DNA of 49,772 nt from Paraburkholderia elongata (GCF_013177735.1 NZ_WOEZ01000327.1:1-49772), one strand, 5' to 3'; counted from the first letter of the stretch, positions 35,435 to 43,918 are shown. Notes: a model not told the origin generated them from the sequence alone. A program made the numbers and translations.

Positions 35435-36097
35435 CTAGAACGATCCAGCGACCGACCCGATTGCGATCACTATAACGAGCGCCAGCAGCGCGCCAACAAT
35501 ACCCACCATCACAATGTCGCGATAGCTTTCGCGATGTGTCGAGCCACACACCGCGAGCAGCGTGACGACCGCGCCGTTGTGCGGCAGGCTGTCCAGCGTA
35601 CCGGAAGAAATCACCGCCACACGGTGCAGCAACGCCGGATCAATGTGATGCTGTGCAGCCAGTTGCAGGTACGTGCTGCCGAGCGCGTCGAGCGCGATCG
35701 TCATGCCGCCGGACGCCGAGCCTGTCAGTGCAGCCAACAGGTTAGTCGCTACCGCTAGCGACACCAGCGGGCCCGCGCCGATGCCAAGTACCCATTCGCG
35801 GACGAGCGCGAACGCAGGCAGCGCTGCGATCACCGCGCCGTAACCGACCAGACTGCTCACGCTGAGCACCGGCAACACCGCGGCGTTCGCTCCCGCGTCG
35901 ACACTTTCACGCAGCGCAGTGAGCCTCGCCCGATTAAGCAATACGAGCGTAACGATTGCCACTCCGAGTGCCACGCAAACGCCCCACACCCCACCGACAG
36001 CTCCGAGAGAACCCCGCCGACTGGATCGATGGCGGCATGACGCGAGACCTTCGCGACTCTCCAATACGCGCTGCGCGACCGTCTTCGGTGTCTCCTG
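35435..36097 (-). pseudogene. GntP-family permease, C-terminal fragment
   Basis: The last roughly 210 residues of a gluconate/H+ symporter-like permease are present (SSLVGYGAVIAALPAFALV, then NLLAALTGSASGGMTIALDA and ISSGTLDSLPHNGAVVTLL). GntP proteins are about 450 residues, so the N-terminal half is missing, replaced by the end of the small-gene operon at 36100. It abuts the nuoN fragment with a gap of about 170 bases that holds no gene. Confidence 0.7.
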
Positions 36098-36099
36098 AA

Positions 36100-36303
36100 C
36101 TATCGACCCACTGAAACCCCACCCATGACCTGTCCGGAGGCGTCGATCGGTACGAATTTCACGTTTTCAGCCGGCGCGTCGATATGACGAACATATCCCT
36201 GAATGAGCCGGCCAGCTTTGAATTTCAGCTCGCGCTCGACCGCGTCGAAGTCGGCCAACATTTCCACGGCGCGTCTCGCCAGCTCTTCGTGTTTGCTTGT
36301 CAT
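36100..36303 (-). CDS. Small hypothetical protein, seventh gene of the small-gene operon
   Basis: The 67-residue protein (MTSKHEELARRAVEMLADFD, end VMGGVSVGR) has a helical N-terminal half followed by strands (LIQGYVRHIDAPAENVKFV). No family is recognised. It begins 19 bases after the winged-helix-like gene. The operon ends here at the junction with the GntP remnant, so further genes may have been lost. Confidence 0.6.
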   Translation of the reverse strand: MTSKHEELARRAVEMLADFDAVERELKFKAGRLIQGYVRHIDAPAENVKFVPIDASGQVMGGVSVGR

Positions 36304-36322
36304 TCGCTTTTCCGTCGAATCG

Positions 36323-36661
36323 TTAATCGGTCAGTTCCAGCTTGTGCGATGTGTGCGCGGGCAACCGTGGCGGAGTGCGTGCAATCCCCCACGCTAAAAG
36401 CAGGCCGTCGAACGACGGCGCAACGGGCGCAGATTTGAGAGCCGGCAAGGCGTGTCCGGTCAGTCGATACTGAACGCGCTCGCTCGCGCTGGCCCCTGGC
36501 CGTTTGATGCGCTCCAGTACACCGTGGCGAGTCGCATACTGGACAGCGTCCGATGCATCGCGCGAATTCATCATGCCGGTGGCAGCGACTTGCGCGACGG
36601 TGGCGGGCTGATTCTCACGCAGCCAATCGACCAGCTTTTGCGCATTGCTATGTGCTTTCAT
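36323..36661 (-). CDS. Winged-helix-like small protein, sixth gene of the small-gene operon
   Basis: The 112-residue protein starts MKAHSNAQKLVDWLRENQPA, followed by TVAQVAATGMMNSRDASDAV and YATRHGVLERIKR. That layout of helices and wing fits a MarR- or GntR-like DNA-binding domain (about residues 5-65). The C-terminal part is proline-rich without a motif. It may regulate the operon or bind the element's DNA; neither is shown. Confidence 0.6.
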   Translation of the reverse strand: MKAHSNAQKLVDWLRENQPATVAQVAATGMMNSRDASDAVQYATRHGVLERIKRPGASASERVQYRLTGHALPALKSAPVAPSFDGLLLAWGIARTPPRLPAHTSHKLELTD

Positions 36662-36706
36662 CGTTCACTGTGTTCCAGGCTTCACCCAAAAGCTAGATCT
36701 TCCCGG

Positions 36707-36994
36707 CTATGCGCTCGCAGAGACATCGCGCAAGAGGCGCTGAATAGTCTCGTAGCTCTCCTGCACAAAAATCGTACGCTGAGCGCGAACGACGCCGCCC
36801 GCCTCGTCGTCGCTGTTCACGAAATCATGCGGCTCGGCGAGACTGATTCTCACTAGCGGATGCCCGCTAAATTTCTCGGCCGAAATGTCCACAAAACTTG
36901 TAATCTGATCGGCGCGCACACTTGCTTTGCGCGCGTGTGCCGACGTGTCGGCTGAGTCGGAGACAATGGTTACTTCAATGAATTTGGTGAGCAT
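36707..36994 (-). CDS. Small hypothetical protein, fifth gene of the small-gene operon
   Basis: The 95-residue protein starts MLTKFIEVTIVSDSADTSAH. It is predicted to be mostly beta with one C-terminal helix (RTIFVQESYETIQRLLRDVS). The pattern of alternating strands (ITSFVDISAEKFSGHPLVRI) suggests a small beta-barrel-like fold. No family is recognised. An alternative start lies 18 bases upstream. Confidence 0.6.
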   Translation of the reverse strand: MLTKFIEVTIVSDSADTSAHARKASVRADQITSFVDISAEKFSGHPLVRISLAEPHDFVNSDDEAGGVVRAQRTIFVQESYETIQRLLRDVSASA

Positions 36995-37090
36995 GGCCCT
37001 TCCTTCATCCATTGTGATCGGCTCCCGGCCGTCGGGGCGCTATGCGCCGCTGCTTTTCCGATTTCCGATCTAGAACGGTTCACATGAGAT

Positions 37091-37558
37091 TCAGACTGTG
37101 GAGTCTTCGCTCTTCGCTCCAGCAGCGGTCACGACGTCGACCACGAAGAACCAGTAGAAGCATCCCAGAGCGAAGAATACCGCGCCTACGACCGAAACGT
37201 GCCCTACGAGCAACGTAAACGCGGCGATGCTGGGCACGAAGCCTATCCAGCGGGCCAGCCCGCGGTACAAGCTCACTTTGCGCCGCTGGATCACCGTAAC
37301 CGTACGATCGAGCAAAAGTTGTGCGACGAGCGCCGGCAACGATAGAGCGAGTAGAGAAACAACGAGACGGCCCCCTCCGATCACGCCTGAATTCGTTATC
37401 GAGGCTAGTAATGCCGCCGCTACAAACGCAGTGTAAGCGCCGAACATTCTTGAACGCAACGAATGCAATTCTTCAGGAGTCTGCGCCCGCACTCGCCCCA
37501 TAACCTTTTCCCAATTGTTTGATTCCTCGTGAACGTCGGAGCCAGTGCTTTCAGACAT
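37091..37558 (-). CDS. Four-helix membrane protein, fourth gene of the small-gene operon
   Basis: The 155-residue protein has a soluble N-terminal part (about residues 1-40) and four predicted transmembrane helices: near 42-60 (AYTAFVAAALLASI), 62-82, 102-120 (WIGFVPSIAAFTLLVGHV) and 124-145 (VFFALGCFYWFFVVDVVTA). Two of the helices are separated by a basic loop (QRRKVSLYRG). No family is recognised. It starts 20 bases after the P-loop peptide gene. Confidence 0.65.
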   Translation of the reverse strand: MSESTGSDVHEESNNWEKVMGRVRAQTPEELHSLRSRMFGAYTAFVAAALLASITNSGVIGGGRLVVSLLALSLPALVAQLLLDRTVTVIQRRKVSLYRGLARWIGFVPSIAAFTLLVGHVSVVGAVFFALGCFYWFFVVDVVTAAGAKSEDSTV

Positions 37559-37578
37559 GCTGTTCTCTTTTCCGGCTA

Positions 37579-37770
37579 TTACTGCTTGTCGTTAGAAGTA
37601 GGTGTTTCGGGTGCGCGCGAGTCCACCGAGGCTGCCGCCAATCGAGGCTCGGACGCCATGACATGCGCCAAATATGTTGTCTTGCCCGAACCAACCGGAC
37701 CAGCGGCGCACGTGTGACCGACCTCGCCTGCGTGAAAAATGAACTTGAATGGCTCGATCTGCTTTGTCAT
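37579..37770 (-). CDS. 63-residue P-loop peptide resembling the TrbE/VirB4 Walker A region, third gene of the small-gene operon
   Basis: The protein reads PFKFIFHAGEVGHTCAAGPV, then GSGKTTYLAHVM. This is very like the segment around the Walker A motif of conjugative ATPases TrbE/VirB4, where a FNLHVGDVGHT-like strand precedes GPTGAGKS. Nothing of the following roughly 400 residues of those ATPases is present; a short disordered tail ends the protein. It could be a remnant, or a standalone nucleotide-binding peptide kept in the operon. Spacing to both neighbours (27 and 20 bases) is that of a normal gene. Confidence 0.6.
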   Translation of the reverse strand: MTKQIEPFKFIFHAGEVGHTCAAGPVGSGKTTYLAHVMASEPRLAAASVDSRAPETPTSNDKQ

Positions 37771-37798
37771 TGACTGTTACTTTGCAGTGCTTTTCCCG

Positions 37799-37993
37799 TC
37801 AACGAAGGAGGTTTTTGGTGTCGCCGCCTGCGCGCATCATGAGTTCCAACGTCGCTTCGAGTCGAATGACCCGCTCCGTCAAGCTCTCAATCTTCGCCTG
37901 CTGATCCTTGACAATGCCAGCAAGCGACACCACTTTGTCATTCATCTTGATAACGGTAGTGAGCGCGTCCCACACCTTGTCGGTTACGCCCAT
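37799..37993 (-). CDS. Small coiled-coil protein, second gene of the small-gene operon
   Basis: The 64-residue protein is almost entirely helical with heptad spacing of hydrophobics (IVKDQQAKIESLTERVIRLE, then ATLELMM). It probably forms a dimeric coiled coil. Its ATG overlaps the stop of the RHH-like gene by one base (TGATG), indicating translational coupling. No family is recognised. Confidence 0.65.
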   Translation of the reverse strand: MGVTDKVWDALTTVIKMNDKVVSLAGIVKDQQAKIESLTERVIRLEATLELMMRAGGDTKNLLR

Positions 37994-38268
37994 CAGTGCT
38001 TACCTTCCGTCAACGCCGCAATTCGCTTGTTCGATTCCGCAACGAACGCAAGCGCGTCGTCCAGCGCATCGTTCGCTTCGTTTGTGGACGCATTCACTCG
38101 CGCGATCAGCGCATGCATGTCCTGTTCGTCCTCGGACGGCGTGAAGCCCTGCGCCGCTTGGCGCATCAACTCGCTCACGTTAAGCCCGAGACGCTTCGCG
38201 GTACTCGCGATCGCCCGCTTTTGAACCGCAGTCACCTGGACAACGATCCGCTCTGTTGCACTTGCCAT
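37993..38268 (-). CDS. Ribbon-helix-helix-like protein, first gene of the small-gene operon
   Basis: The 91-residue protein starts MASATERIVVQVTAVQKRAI and continues STAKRLGLNVSELMRQAAQG. The order of one strand and two helices is that of a CopG/Arc-type DNA-binding domain (about residues 6-45). A helical C-terminus follows (EANDALDDALAFVAESNKRI). It heads the operon, and the operator-like double ATGTACAT lies 13 bases before its start, so autoregulation is likely. RHH proteins of this kind also act in plasmid partition or as antitoxins. Confidence 0.7.
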   Translation of the reverse strand: MASATERIVVQVTAVQKRAIASTAKRLGLNVSELMRQAAQGFTPSEDEQDMHALIARVNASTNEANDALDDALAFVAESNKRIAALTEGKH

Positions 38269-38280
38269 TCTGCCACCCCT

Positions 38281-38305
38281 ATGTACATGGACATGATATG
38301 TACAT
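38281..38305. promoter_or_regulatory. Double palindromic operator ATGTACAT
   Basis: ATGTACAT, itself palindromic, occurs at 38281-38288 and 38298-38305, spaced 17 bases. The pair lies directly upstream of the first gene of the small-gene operon, as expected for cooperative binding of an RHH repressor. The stretch from 38306 to 38644 shows no gene. Confidence 0.65.
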
Positions 38306-38644
38306 TCTAGGCTTGTCCGTGGCGAAGTCAAGGCGTTTTGGGCGCGGCGGTCATGTATGGCCACGACCGTAATATCGGCATGGGCGGGCGATTTCTTGAC
38401 CTCGTAAAGCCCCTGACGCGGCGCCCGTTACGAGGAAGTTTGCGGTCAACGTCGTGAAAACCAAGCCGCCTGCCGCATGAAGCCGGCTTTCCTCGGAAAA
38501 ATCGGCCGGCAGGGATGCCGGGGCATGCGCCCGTGCCAGTCCCGACGGCCATTGTCCGCCGGTATGAATCCTGCTAAGCACGGGGTATCCTTGCTCGAGG
38601 CCGTCCATGCAATCCGCTAACTATATTCGACAGGCCGAACGTGA

Positions 38645-39085
38645 CGCCAAGGTAGTGGAAGCGCTCCATCTCGCCCCGCGTTCGTCGGTGATGCCCTAAT
38701 GAGTATCGACCCCCTGTGGGGCGTCGGTTGCGGGTTCGCGTTCCAGACGGCGGAGTGGCTCGTTGACACGCTTACCCCAGCTCTACGACAGGGGCGCCCG
38801 ATTGCGCCAGCCCTGCACAGCTACGCGAAGCGTGTTTCTCGGGAACTCAATGGACATCGCTTTCTTATAGTCGACTTTGCACGCCGACGCGGACTCAACG
38901 CGATCGAACGGCTTAACTTCTCGGCCGCGGCGAAAGACGCGGCAGCAGCGAGACATCTGCACGCCTTTGGCGCGCGTCTGATCGGGCCGGCAAGGTTCTT
39001 GTCGCCCGGCGCTCTGCTGAGGGCCGCTTGGGTCGATCTGCGTCGGCCCGCCGCGCGCTCCGCGCAACCTGACGCGCCGGTCTGA
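38645..39085 (+). pseudogene. FAD-dependent oxidoreductase, C-terminal remnant
   Basis: In one frame the sequence reads PAFVGDALMSIDPLWGVGCG, then FAFQTAEWLVDTL. This is the GDA...DPxxGxG flavin motif and following helix of halogenase/monooxygenase-type flavoproteins. The N-terminal FAD-binding fold (about 280 residues) is missing. It precedes an alpha/beta hydrolase gene by about 36 bases, and the two may have formed one catabolic or secondary-metabolite operon. Confidence 0.7.
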
Positions 39086-39121
39086 TGAATGACGCGTCCG
39101 ACTTCGCTGCCCTGGACAGCC

Positions 39122-39958
39122 ATGAAAGAGACCTCCGTCCGCGTCGATGGAATCCGCTCCCCCCTGTTGGAGGCAGGACCGCCCGACGCCGTCGAGGCAG
39201 TCGTTTTCGTGCACGGCAATCCGGGATCGACTGCTGACTGGACGCGACTCGTGGCCAGTGTGGGTGAATTCGGCCGCGCCCTCGCCATGGACATGCCAGG
39301 TTTCGGCAATGCCGACAAACCTGAACAGTTTGACTACAGCGTGCGTGGCTACGCACGCCATCTCGGTCGTCTGCTGGTTGAGTGCAATGTCCAGCGTGCC
39401 CATCTCGTCATGCACGACTTCGGCGGCCCTTGGGGCCTCGCGTGGGCCGCGGCCAATCCTTGCGCCATCGCGAGCGTTACATTGATCAACACAGGCATCT
39501 TGCTTGATTACCGATGGCACTATCTCGCGCGTATCTGGCAGACGCCGTGGCCGGGCGAATTGTTCATGGCCACGACAACGCGTGCCGGGATGCGGCTTCT
39601 GCTTCGGCACGGAAACCCGCGTGGCTTGCCCGTGGAATACGTCGACCGGGCGTTTAGCAACTTCGATGCTCGCACCCGACGCGCCGTGCTGCGGCTCTAT
39701 CGCAACACCCGCGAGACGAACGGCGCCATGCAGGACATCGCCAACGCGTTGCGCCCGTTGAATCTGCCTGCACAGGTCGTATGGGGCGCCCACGATCCCT
39801 ATATTTCCGTGGACTTCGCCGAGCGGCAGTGCAAGGTCTTTCCCCGCGCCGAGGTGTTGATTCTGCGCGACAGTGGGCACTGGCCTTTCATCGACAATCC
39901 TGACGCCGTCGCGCGCACGATCGTACCGTTCCTGCGGAAGCATCTGGGCGCGAGCTGA
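39122..39958 (+). CDS. Alpha/beta hydrolase (haloalkane dehalogenase / epoxide hydrolase type)
   Basis: The 278-residue protein has the oxyanion motif HGNPGS at residues 31-36, the nucleophile motif HDFGG at 98-102 with Asp99, the acid segment VVWGAHDPYISVDF and the catalytic His in SGHWPFIDNP. An aspartate nucleophile points to dehalogenase or epoxide hydrolase chemistry rather than an ester hydrolase. An in-frame ATG at 39089 is a possible longer start. It follows the flavoenzyme remnant and appears intact. The substrate is unknown. Confidence 0.85.
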   Translation: MKETSVRVDGIRSPLLEAGPPDAVEAVVFVHGNPGSTADWTRLVASVGEFGRALAMDMPGFGNADKPEQFDYSVRGYARHLGRLLVECNVQRAHLVMHDFGGPWGLAWAAANPCAIASVTLINTGILLDYRWHYLARIWQTPWPGELFMATTTRAGMRLLLRHGNPRGLPVEYVDRAFSNFDARTRRAVLRLYRNTRETNGAMQDIANALRPLNLPAQVVWGAHDPYISVDFAERQCKVFPRAEVLILRDSGHWPFIDNPDAVARTIVPFLRKHLGAS

Positions 39959-40001
39959 AGCGTTCGGAGGCTCAGACACGTTGAATAGACGCGAGGAAAG
40001 C

Positions 40002-40542
40002 ATGGCCCTTCCAGACATCCTGCACCATCATCGGAAGCCCCTTCCGGTCGATTCCGCACCGAATTTCCTGGCCGATGTGCGTCGCAACGATATCGAGCAG
40101 GCATCGCACACGCTTTCAAAAGAGGTCTTCCGTATCCCTCTCCTTCCGTATATGGGGCCGAGCGGCGGCAACTCGATAGTCCTAAAGCCAGAGAATCTTC
40201 AGCCGCGCGGATCGTTCAAGATACGTTGCTCGCTCAATGCGATCATGACTCTATCGCCAGCCGAGCTACCAAAGGGGTCTACACGGCGAGCACAGGAAAT
40301 TTTGCGCTGGGAGTGGCGCATGCCGCTCGACATCGCTCGATGCAACTGCCGACTCCGTCCGCCTATTGGCGAAATACAACCACCTCGTGGGTGAGGGCGC
40401 AGGTGCCGCAGCACTCGCGGCCGCCCATCATCACCCATTCTTCGCTGGCCAACGCCTTGTGGTGGTCCTTTCAGGGGGGAGCATTGATCCCGACGTTTTC
40501 GCTTCGATCCTGACTGGCCGTGGATCACACGCATACAGCTAA
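40002..40542 (+). pseudogene. PLP-dependent threonine dehydratase-like lyase, frameshifted and shortened
   Basis: From ATG 40002 (ribosome site GAGGAAAG) the frame reads LSKEVFRIPLLPYMGPSGGN, then VLKPENLQPRGSFKIR with the PLP lysine in GSFK. The homologous continuation KGVYTASTGNFALGVAHAAR is in a second frame, and the end RLVVVLSGGSIDPDVFASIL in a third, after a deletion of most of the middle. Family members are 300 or more residues. The gene is dead. It may once have belonged with the hydrolase upstream. Confidence 0.75.
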
Positions 40543-41277
40543 GCATGTCGTTGCGCTGACGCAAGTTTGAATGACCGGTCTGGAGTGAAATCCTGAGCGT
40601 CTCCTTGTGGCCGACTTCTGCCTGACGGCGACCGGCGGCACGCGACTCGGAGGAGTCCGTCGACCAGGCGTGACTCGTGGGGCAGCTTCGATGCTGGAAC
40701 CGCCATTCGAGCAGCGGTGTCGGCCAGCAAGACTTCGGCCATACGGTGTTCGCGCGACCGCTTTCTGACGTTCTACACAAGGGCGGAACCGGCCGAATGC
40801 TGCCGCTCGCTCGTTCCGCACAGTCACTTGAACGGCTGATTCTCTCGGAACCTGCGCGATAACACTTGCGCAGATTTTGCGCCCTTAGCCGACGTCCAAG
40901 TGTCACGGTTCATGGACTGTGCTCTGGTCTAGGCGTGTGAGAGACATCGAAAGCCCGCTTCGCGCAAGATATAGCGTTCACGCTTCGACCCAGTTCCGAC
41001 GCATACGGATTGTCGGCGACCTGACAGAGAAGAATCAACGATCTAGATTGGCCGCACCCAGCCGGTCATCGAGCGAGCGCTCCGCGATTGGCTGAGACCG
41101 ACCCGGTGCAGTCAGCCAATTCACCGTGAAGCGGACATTCGTTGATGCGGTGACCGCTCAATAAAGCTGGCTCAGCGCGATCCGCGCGACCTACTTTATG
41201 TTCAGGAAACACAGTACAGTGCGGAAGCTGAATGACGAGAGTACGTAAAAACACCATAAGCCAGAAGCGGGTGCGAC
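40543..41277. other. Gene-free stretch
   Basis: No gene is recognised on either strand. The sequence has the look of diverged intergenic Burkholderia DNA. Confidence 0.4.
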
Positions 41278-41825
41278 ATGCCATCCTTGATCGGGCAAAA
41301 GGCCTTGCAGATCGTCAACAGGCTGCCATTCTGTTACGTGTGCGGCCAGTTGCTGGACCGGAACAACAAGAACCGCGATCATGTGCCGCCGAGTACGTGT
41401 ATCGCGCAATCGGACAAAGCGCATAGTCCGTTTATTCTCCCAACCCACCCCGCATGCAACGCATCGTTCAAAGTGGACGATGAGAGGGTTGGTCAATTCC
41501 TATCCCTCCTGTACGGGAAGCTCGCGAAACAAGAAAACAGGCGTCTTGAATACCAGCAATTCTCAAATCCCGCACTCGCCAAGCTAAATTAGGCATTCAA
41601 TCGCAAGCCATCACGAATGTGGACATGTATGGCGCTGTTGCGCGTTGGCTTTCCGCTTTCCACGCCGCCTTGTACATGCAGCCGATGCCGCCGACTTGGA
41701 AGTACGCTATTGAGCTTCCCTTCGAAGTAGTAAGCCCGGTAGATGGTGGGCACATCATCGACAAGGGAAGACCCATGCAGCGCACGGATGTGAAGCGCCT
41801 CGCTCGCTGCCATTTCGGTCCGTAG
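41278..41825 (+). pseudogene. HNH-type zinc-binding protein with a frameshift
   Basis: The first frame (41278-41592) reads FCYVCGQLLDRNNKNRDHVP, then PSTC and FILPTHPACNASF. It has Cys pairs and the DH...CN arrangement of HNH nuclease-like proteins. At about 41585 the coding sequence passes to another frame, which continues with GIQSQAITNVDMYGAVARWL and FHAALYMQPMPPTWKYAIEL until 41825. A single shift thus breaks what looks like one gene. Whether the N-terminal HNH part alone is active is unknown. Confidence 0.55.
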
Positions 41826-41910
41826 ATCAACCAGAGCGCCGCGCTCCCGCTCAAAGGCGAAACTACACCGGCAGAAGCAGGCGGATCGTCGTCGGGTGGC
41901 TCACGCGAAT

Positions 41911-42213
41911 TCAGGGAAAAAGGATCGCGGCGTAGTTGCGCGCGCTGTGCAGGACGTGAATAACGTCGATGCGCTCGGGAGGCTCGCCAACGACACGGTA
42001 GAAAATCTGGTGACCGCCATAAACCCGGTGACGCACGCCACGGTCTTCGTAGCGCGGTACGATCGGGAATGCAAGGAAAATGTCGGCAAGCCGCGTGCAC
42101 TTCTCGCGCAACTCGCGCACGAAACCCAGCGCACGACGGGGGTTGTCGCGGGCCATGTAATCGCCGATCGCCTCAAGGTCGGCTTCAGCGTCAGGAAGAA
42201 TCTGGACAATCAT
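41911..42213 (-). CDS. parE: ParE-family toxin
   Basis: The 100-residue protein belongs to the RelE/ParE superfamily (ILPDAEADLEAIGDYMARDN, then VRHRVYGGHQIFYRVV and IDVIHVLHSARNYAAIL). ParE toxins poison DNA gyrase. Its ATG overlaps the stop of the antitoxin gene as ATGA, the standard layout of a parDE operon. Both genes look intact. Confidence 0.9.
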   Translation of the reverse strand: MIVQILPDAEADLEAIGDYMARDNPRRALGFVRELREKCTRLADIFLAFPIVPRYEDRGVRHRVYGGHQIFYRVVGEPPERIDVIHVLHSARNYAAILFP

Positions 42214-42473
42214 TGCCTGGTGCTCGCCATCGCACGATACTTTGCTTCAAGCCTGTCGAACACATCTCCGGCGGGCTTGCCCCGTCCTGCTTCCGAATCG
42301 ACAATGCCGCGATCGATGACCGCATCCAGTGCGTTGAGTTGCATTTCGCGATCCTGAATGAGCTTCACGCCTTCGCGCAGCACCTCGCTCTCCGAGCCGT
42401 AGCGACCTGACTTAACCAACTTCGCGACGTAGTCCTCAAGCTGTTCCCCAAGATCCGCATTGATCATGGCCAT
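42210..42473 (-). CDS. parD: ParD-family antitoxin
   Basis: The 87-residue protein has an N-terminal ribbon-helix-helix domain (INADLGEQLEDYVAKLVKSG, then RYGSESEVLREGVKLIQDRE) that binds the operon's promoter. A C-terminal tail neutralises ParE (IVDSEAGRGKPAGDVFDRLE). Two starts two codons apart are possible; the outer ATG is given. The pair probably stabilises this mobile region. Confidence 0.9.
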   Translation of the reverse strand: MAMINADLGEQLEDYVAKLVKSGRYGSESEVLREGVKLIQDREMQLNALDAVIDRGIVDSEAGRGKPAGDVFDRLEAKYRAMASTRQ

Positions 42474-42513
42474 ACCCCGGAACGTTCATGCGCCCATACA
42501 CCCCCATAAAATA

Positions 42514-42822
42514 TTATAGGTCGATGCGGCGCAGTCGGTCTGCGCGCCGACGCGCCGGATTGTCCGGGATGATCTGACTGGGCACGGGCAGGTCGAACAG
42601 GTGGCGGAGCGCGGCGAAATGCTGCTCGACGGTCGGTGCCGATCGCATCTGCGTCTGCCGCTTGATCCATGTGGCGAGGTGTAGCGGCTGAACAGCCATA
42701 ATCGAGGTCACGCCGGCGCACCCGAGCAGAAAATCCCTGACCGCGTGCGCACACGCGCGGCGTGTATCGGGTTGCGGATCGCCGAAGCAAAAAAACTTTA
42801 GGTGGTGCTCCCGCCTCGCCAA
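42514..42822 (-). pseudogene. Tyrosine recombinase, N-terminal SAM-like domain fragment
   Basis: The readable frame (TTG at 42822) contains DTRRACAHAVRDFLLGCAGV, then LATWIKRQTQMRSAPTVEQH and FAALRHLFD. This is the N-terminal core-binding domain of a phage-type integrase. It stops at 42514 without the catalytic domain. The fragment lies just upstream of parDE. Nothing clear is seen between 42823 and 43045. Confidence 0.7.
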
Positions 42823-43045
42823 CCATCGCCGGTTCAGGCAGGGTGACAGGGCTCCAAGCCAGAAGGGTAATGGTGAGGTATCAGTGATCGGCCTGCGTCA
42901 TGCGCTGCCGCGGGGCGTCCCTGCGGTCATCCTGTCGTCGGGTCGCCAGGATCAACTCACGACAGTAAGTCGGCCTTTGCCGACATCGGGACGTGCTGGG
43001 TTCAGCGTCAGCAATGTGGCGGATTGCTGACGGTGGCGACATCGA

Positions 43046-43282
43046 TCAGCCGGACCAGCTTCCTGCATCAGCGAACTCACACTCGCGATCCGAAGCGGTC
43101 AGAGAACCTTTTCGAAAGCAGCCATTCGGAGCAGGCTCGCCATCGATGTTGCCGTGTTCGTCGAGGTCAGATTGACGATCCCGTCGGAATTCGAGCTGTT
43201 CCCGCGATGTGCTGCTGCCGCCATCGCCGCACGCCGAAAGCATTCCCGCGACCAATCGTGCTGTTAGTACCGGGATTCTCAT
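43046..43282 (-). CDS. Small putative lipoprotein
   Basis: The 78-residue protein starts MRIPVLTARLVAGMLSACGD, a short signal with a lipobox-like LSAC. The remainder is polar. Its start overlaps the stop of the lipoprotein gene upstream by four bases, so the three small genes at 43046-43918 appear to be one operon. It may be truncated. Function unknown. Confidence 0.45.
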   Translation of the reverse strand: MRIPVLTARLVAGMLSACGDGGSSTSREQLEFRRDRQSDLDEHGNIDGEPAPNGCFRKGSLTASDRECEFADAGSWSG

Positions 43283-43623
43283 TCTTTCGCCCGGCCCAAC
43301 GTTTCCGTGCCTTGCCCGTTCATCAGTGGCAATACGACCGTGTCGTCGGCTTCGACGTGGGTAATTGCCACCGAACGGCTGCCGACCATGATTTTCAGCA
43401 GGCCGTCCTGGTAGACGGCAGGCAATGTGGAATTGGATGGCTTGGGATTCTTGTCGCTCGCCAGCTCCCGCACCAGGAAGCTTGCGCCGTTTTGCGTGAT
43501 TTGGATTTTTTCACCCTTGCCCGGGTCGTACCATGTCCCGACAAACTCAGAACCATCCGGTGTCTTCGAGCAGCCTGACATCATGATGGTGCCCACGATG
43601 AAAAGCGTGGCGATCTTCCTCAT
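43279..43623 (-). CDS. Small lipoprotein
   Basis: The 114-residue protein starts MRKIATLFIVGTIMMSGCSK with a lipobox (MMSGC). The mature part reads EFVGTWYDPGKGEKIQITQN, then VLPLMNGQGTETLG, a small beta-rich domain. The start is chosen because its ATG overlaps the upstream stop as ATGA, although an ATG nine bases earlier is possible. Function unknown. Confidence 0.7.
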   Translation of the reverse strand: MRKIATLFIVGTIMMSGCSKTPDGSEFVGTWYDPGKGEKIQITQNGASFLVRELASDKNPKPSNSTLPAVYQDGLLKIMVGSRSVAITHVEADDTVVLPLMNGQGTETLGRAKE

Positions 43624-43918
43624 TTTTTCCATTCCTGTTGCGGTTGGATAGTGATGGCCGCCCCATTTGAACCGTCCGCGTTCACGAGATATGCCGTTAT
43701 GGATGCGTCAGCGATGACGCATCCATTGAATACCTCGCCCGTGACGGTCATCGTCGCCGACCCTGGGGCGGTTTGGCCGGTGCAAGGATTGGTCGGGCCG
43801 GCTACATGACGGTGGTTCCGGGACTACCGTGACCATTGCTGGTGTGACTGCGGTTATCACCACCACGGGCAGAAAGGAATAAAACGGCAATCGCCGATAA
43901 TTGGATCAGTCGTTTCAT
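43620..43918 (-). pseudogene. Small lipoprotein gene with a frameshift
   Basis: It starts at ATG 43918 after GGAGAA with MKRLIQLSAIAVLFLSARGG, where the lipobox cysteine appears changed to arginine. The frame stops near 43804. The remaining sequence continues in another frame (GSATMTVTGEVFNGCVIADA, then SITAYLVNADGSNG) to a stop that overlaps the next gene's start. The total length is one base short of a whole number of codons, so a single indel explains the break. Confidence 0.6.

Noticed and set aside
38783..40018. 411-codon open frame on the minus strand over the hydrolase gene
   Set aside because: Opposite an alpha/beta hydrolase with a complete catalytic set; no recognisable protein sequence.
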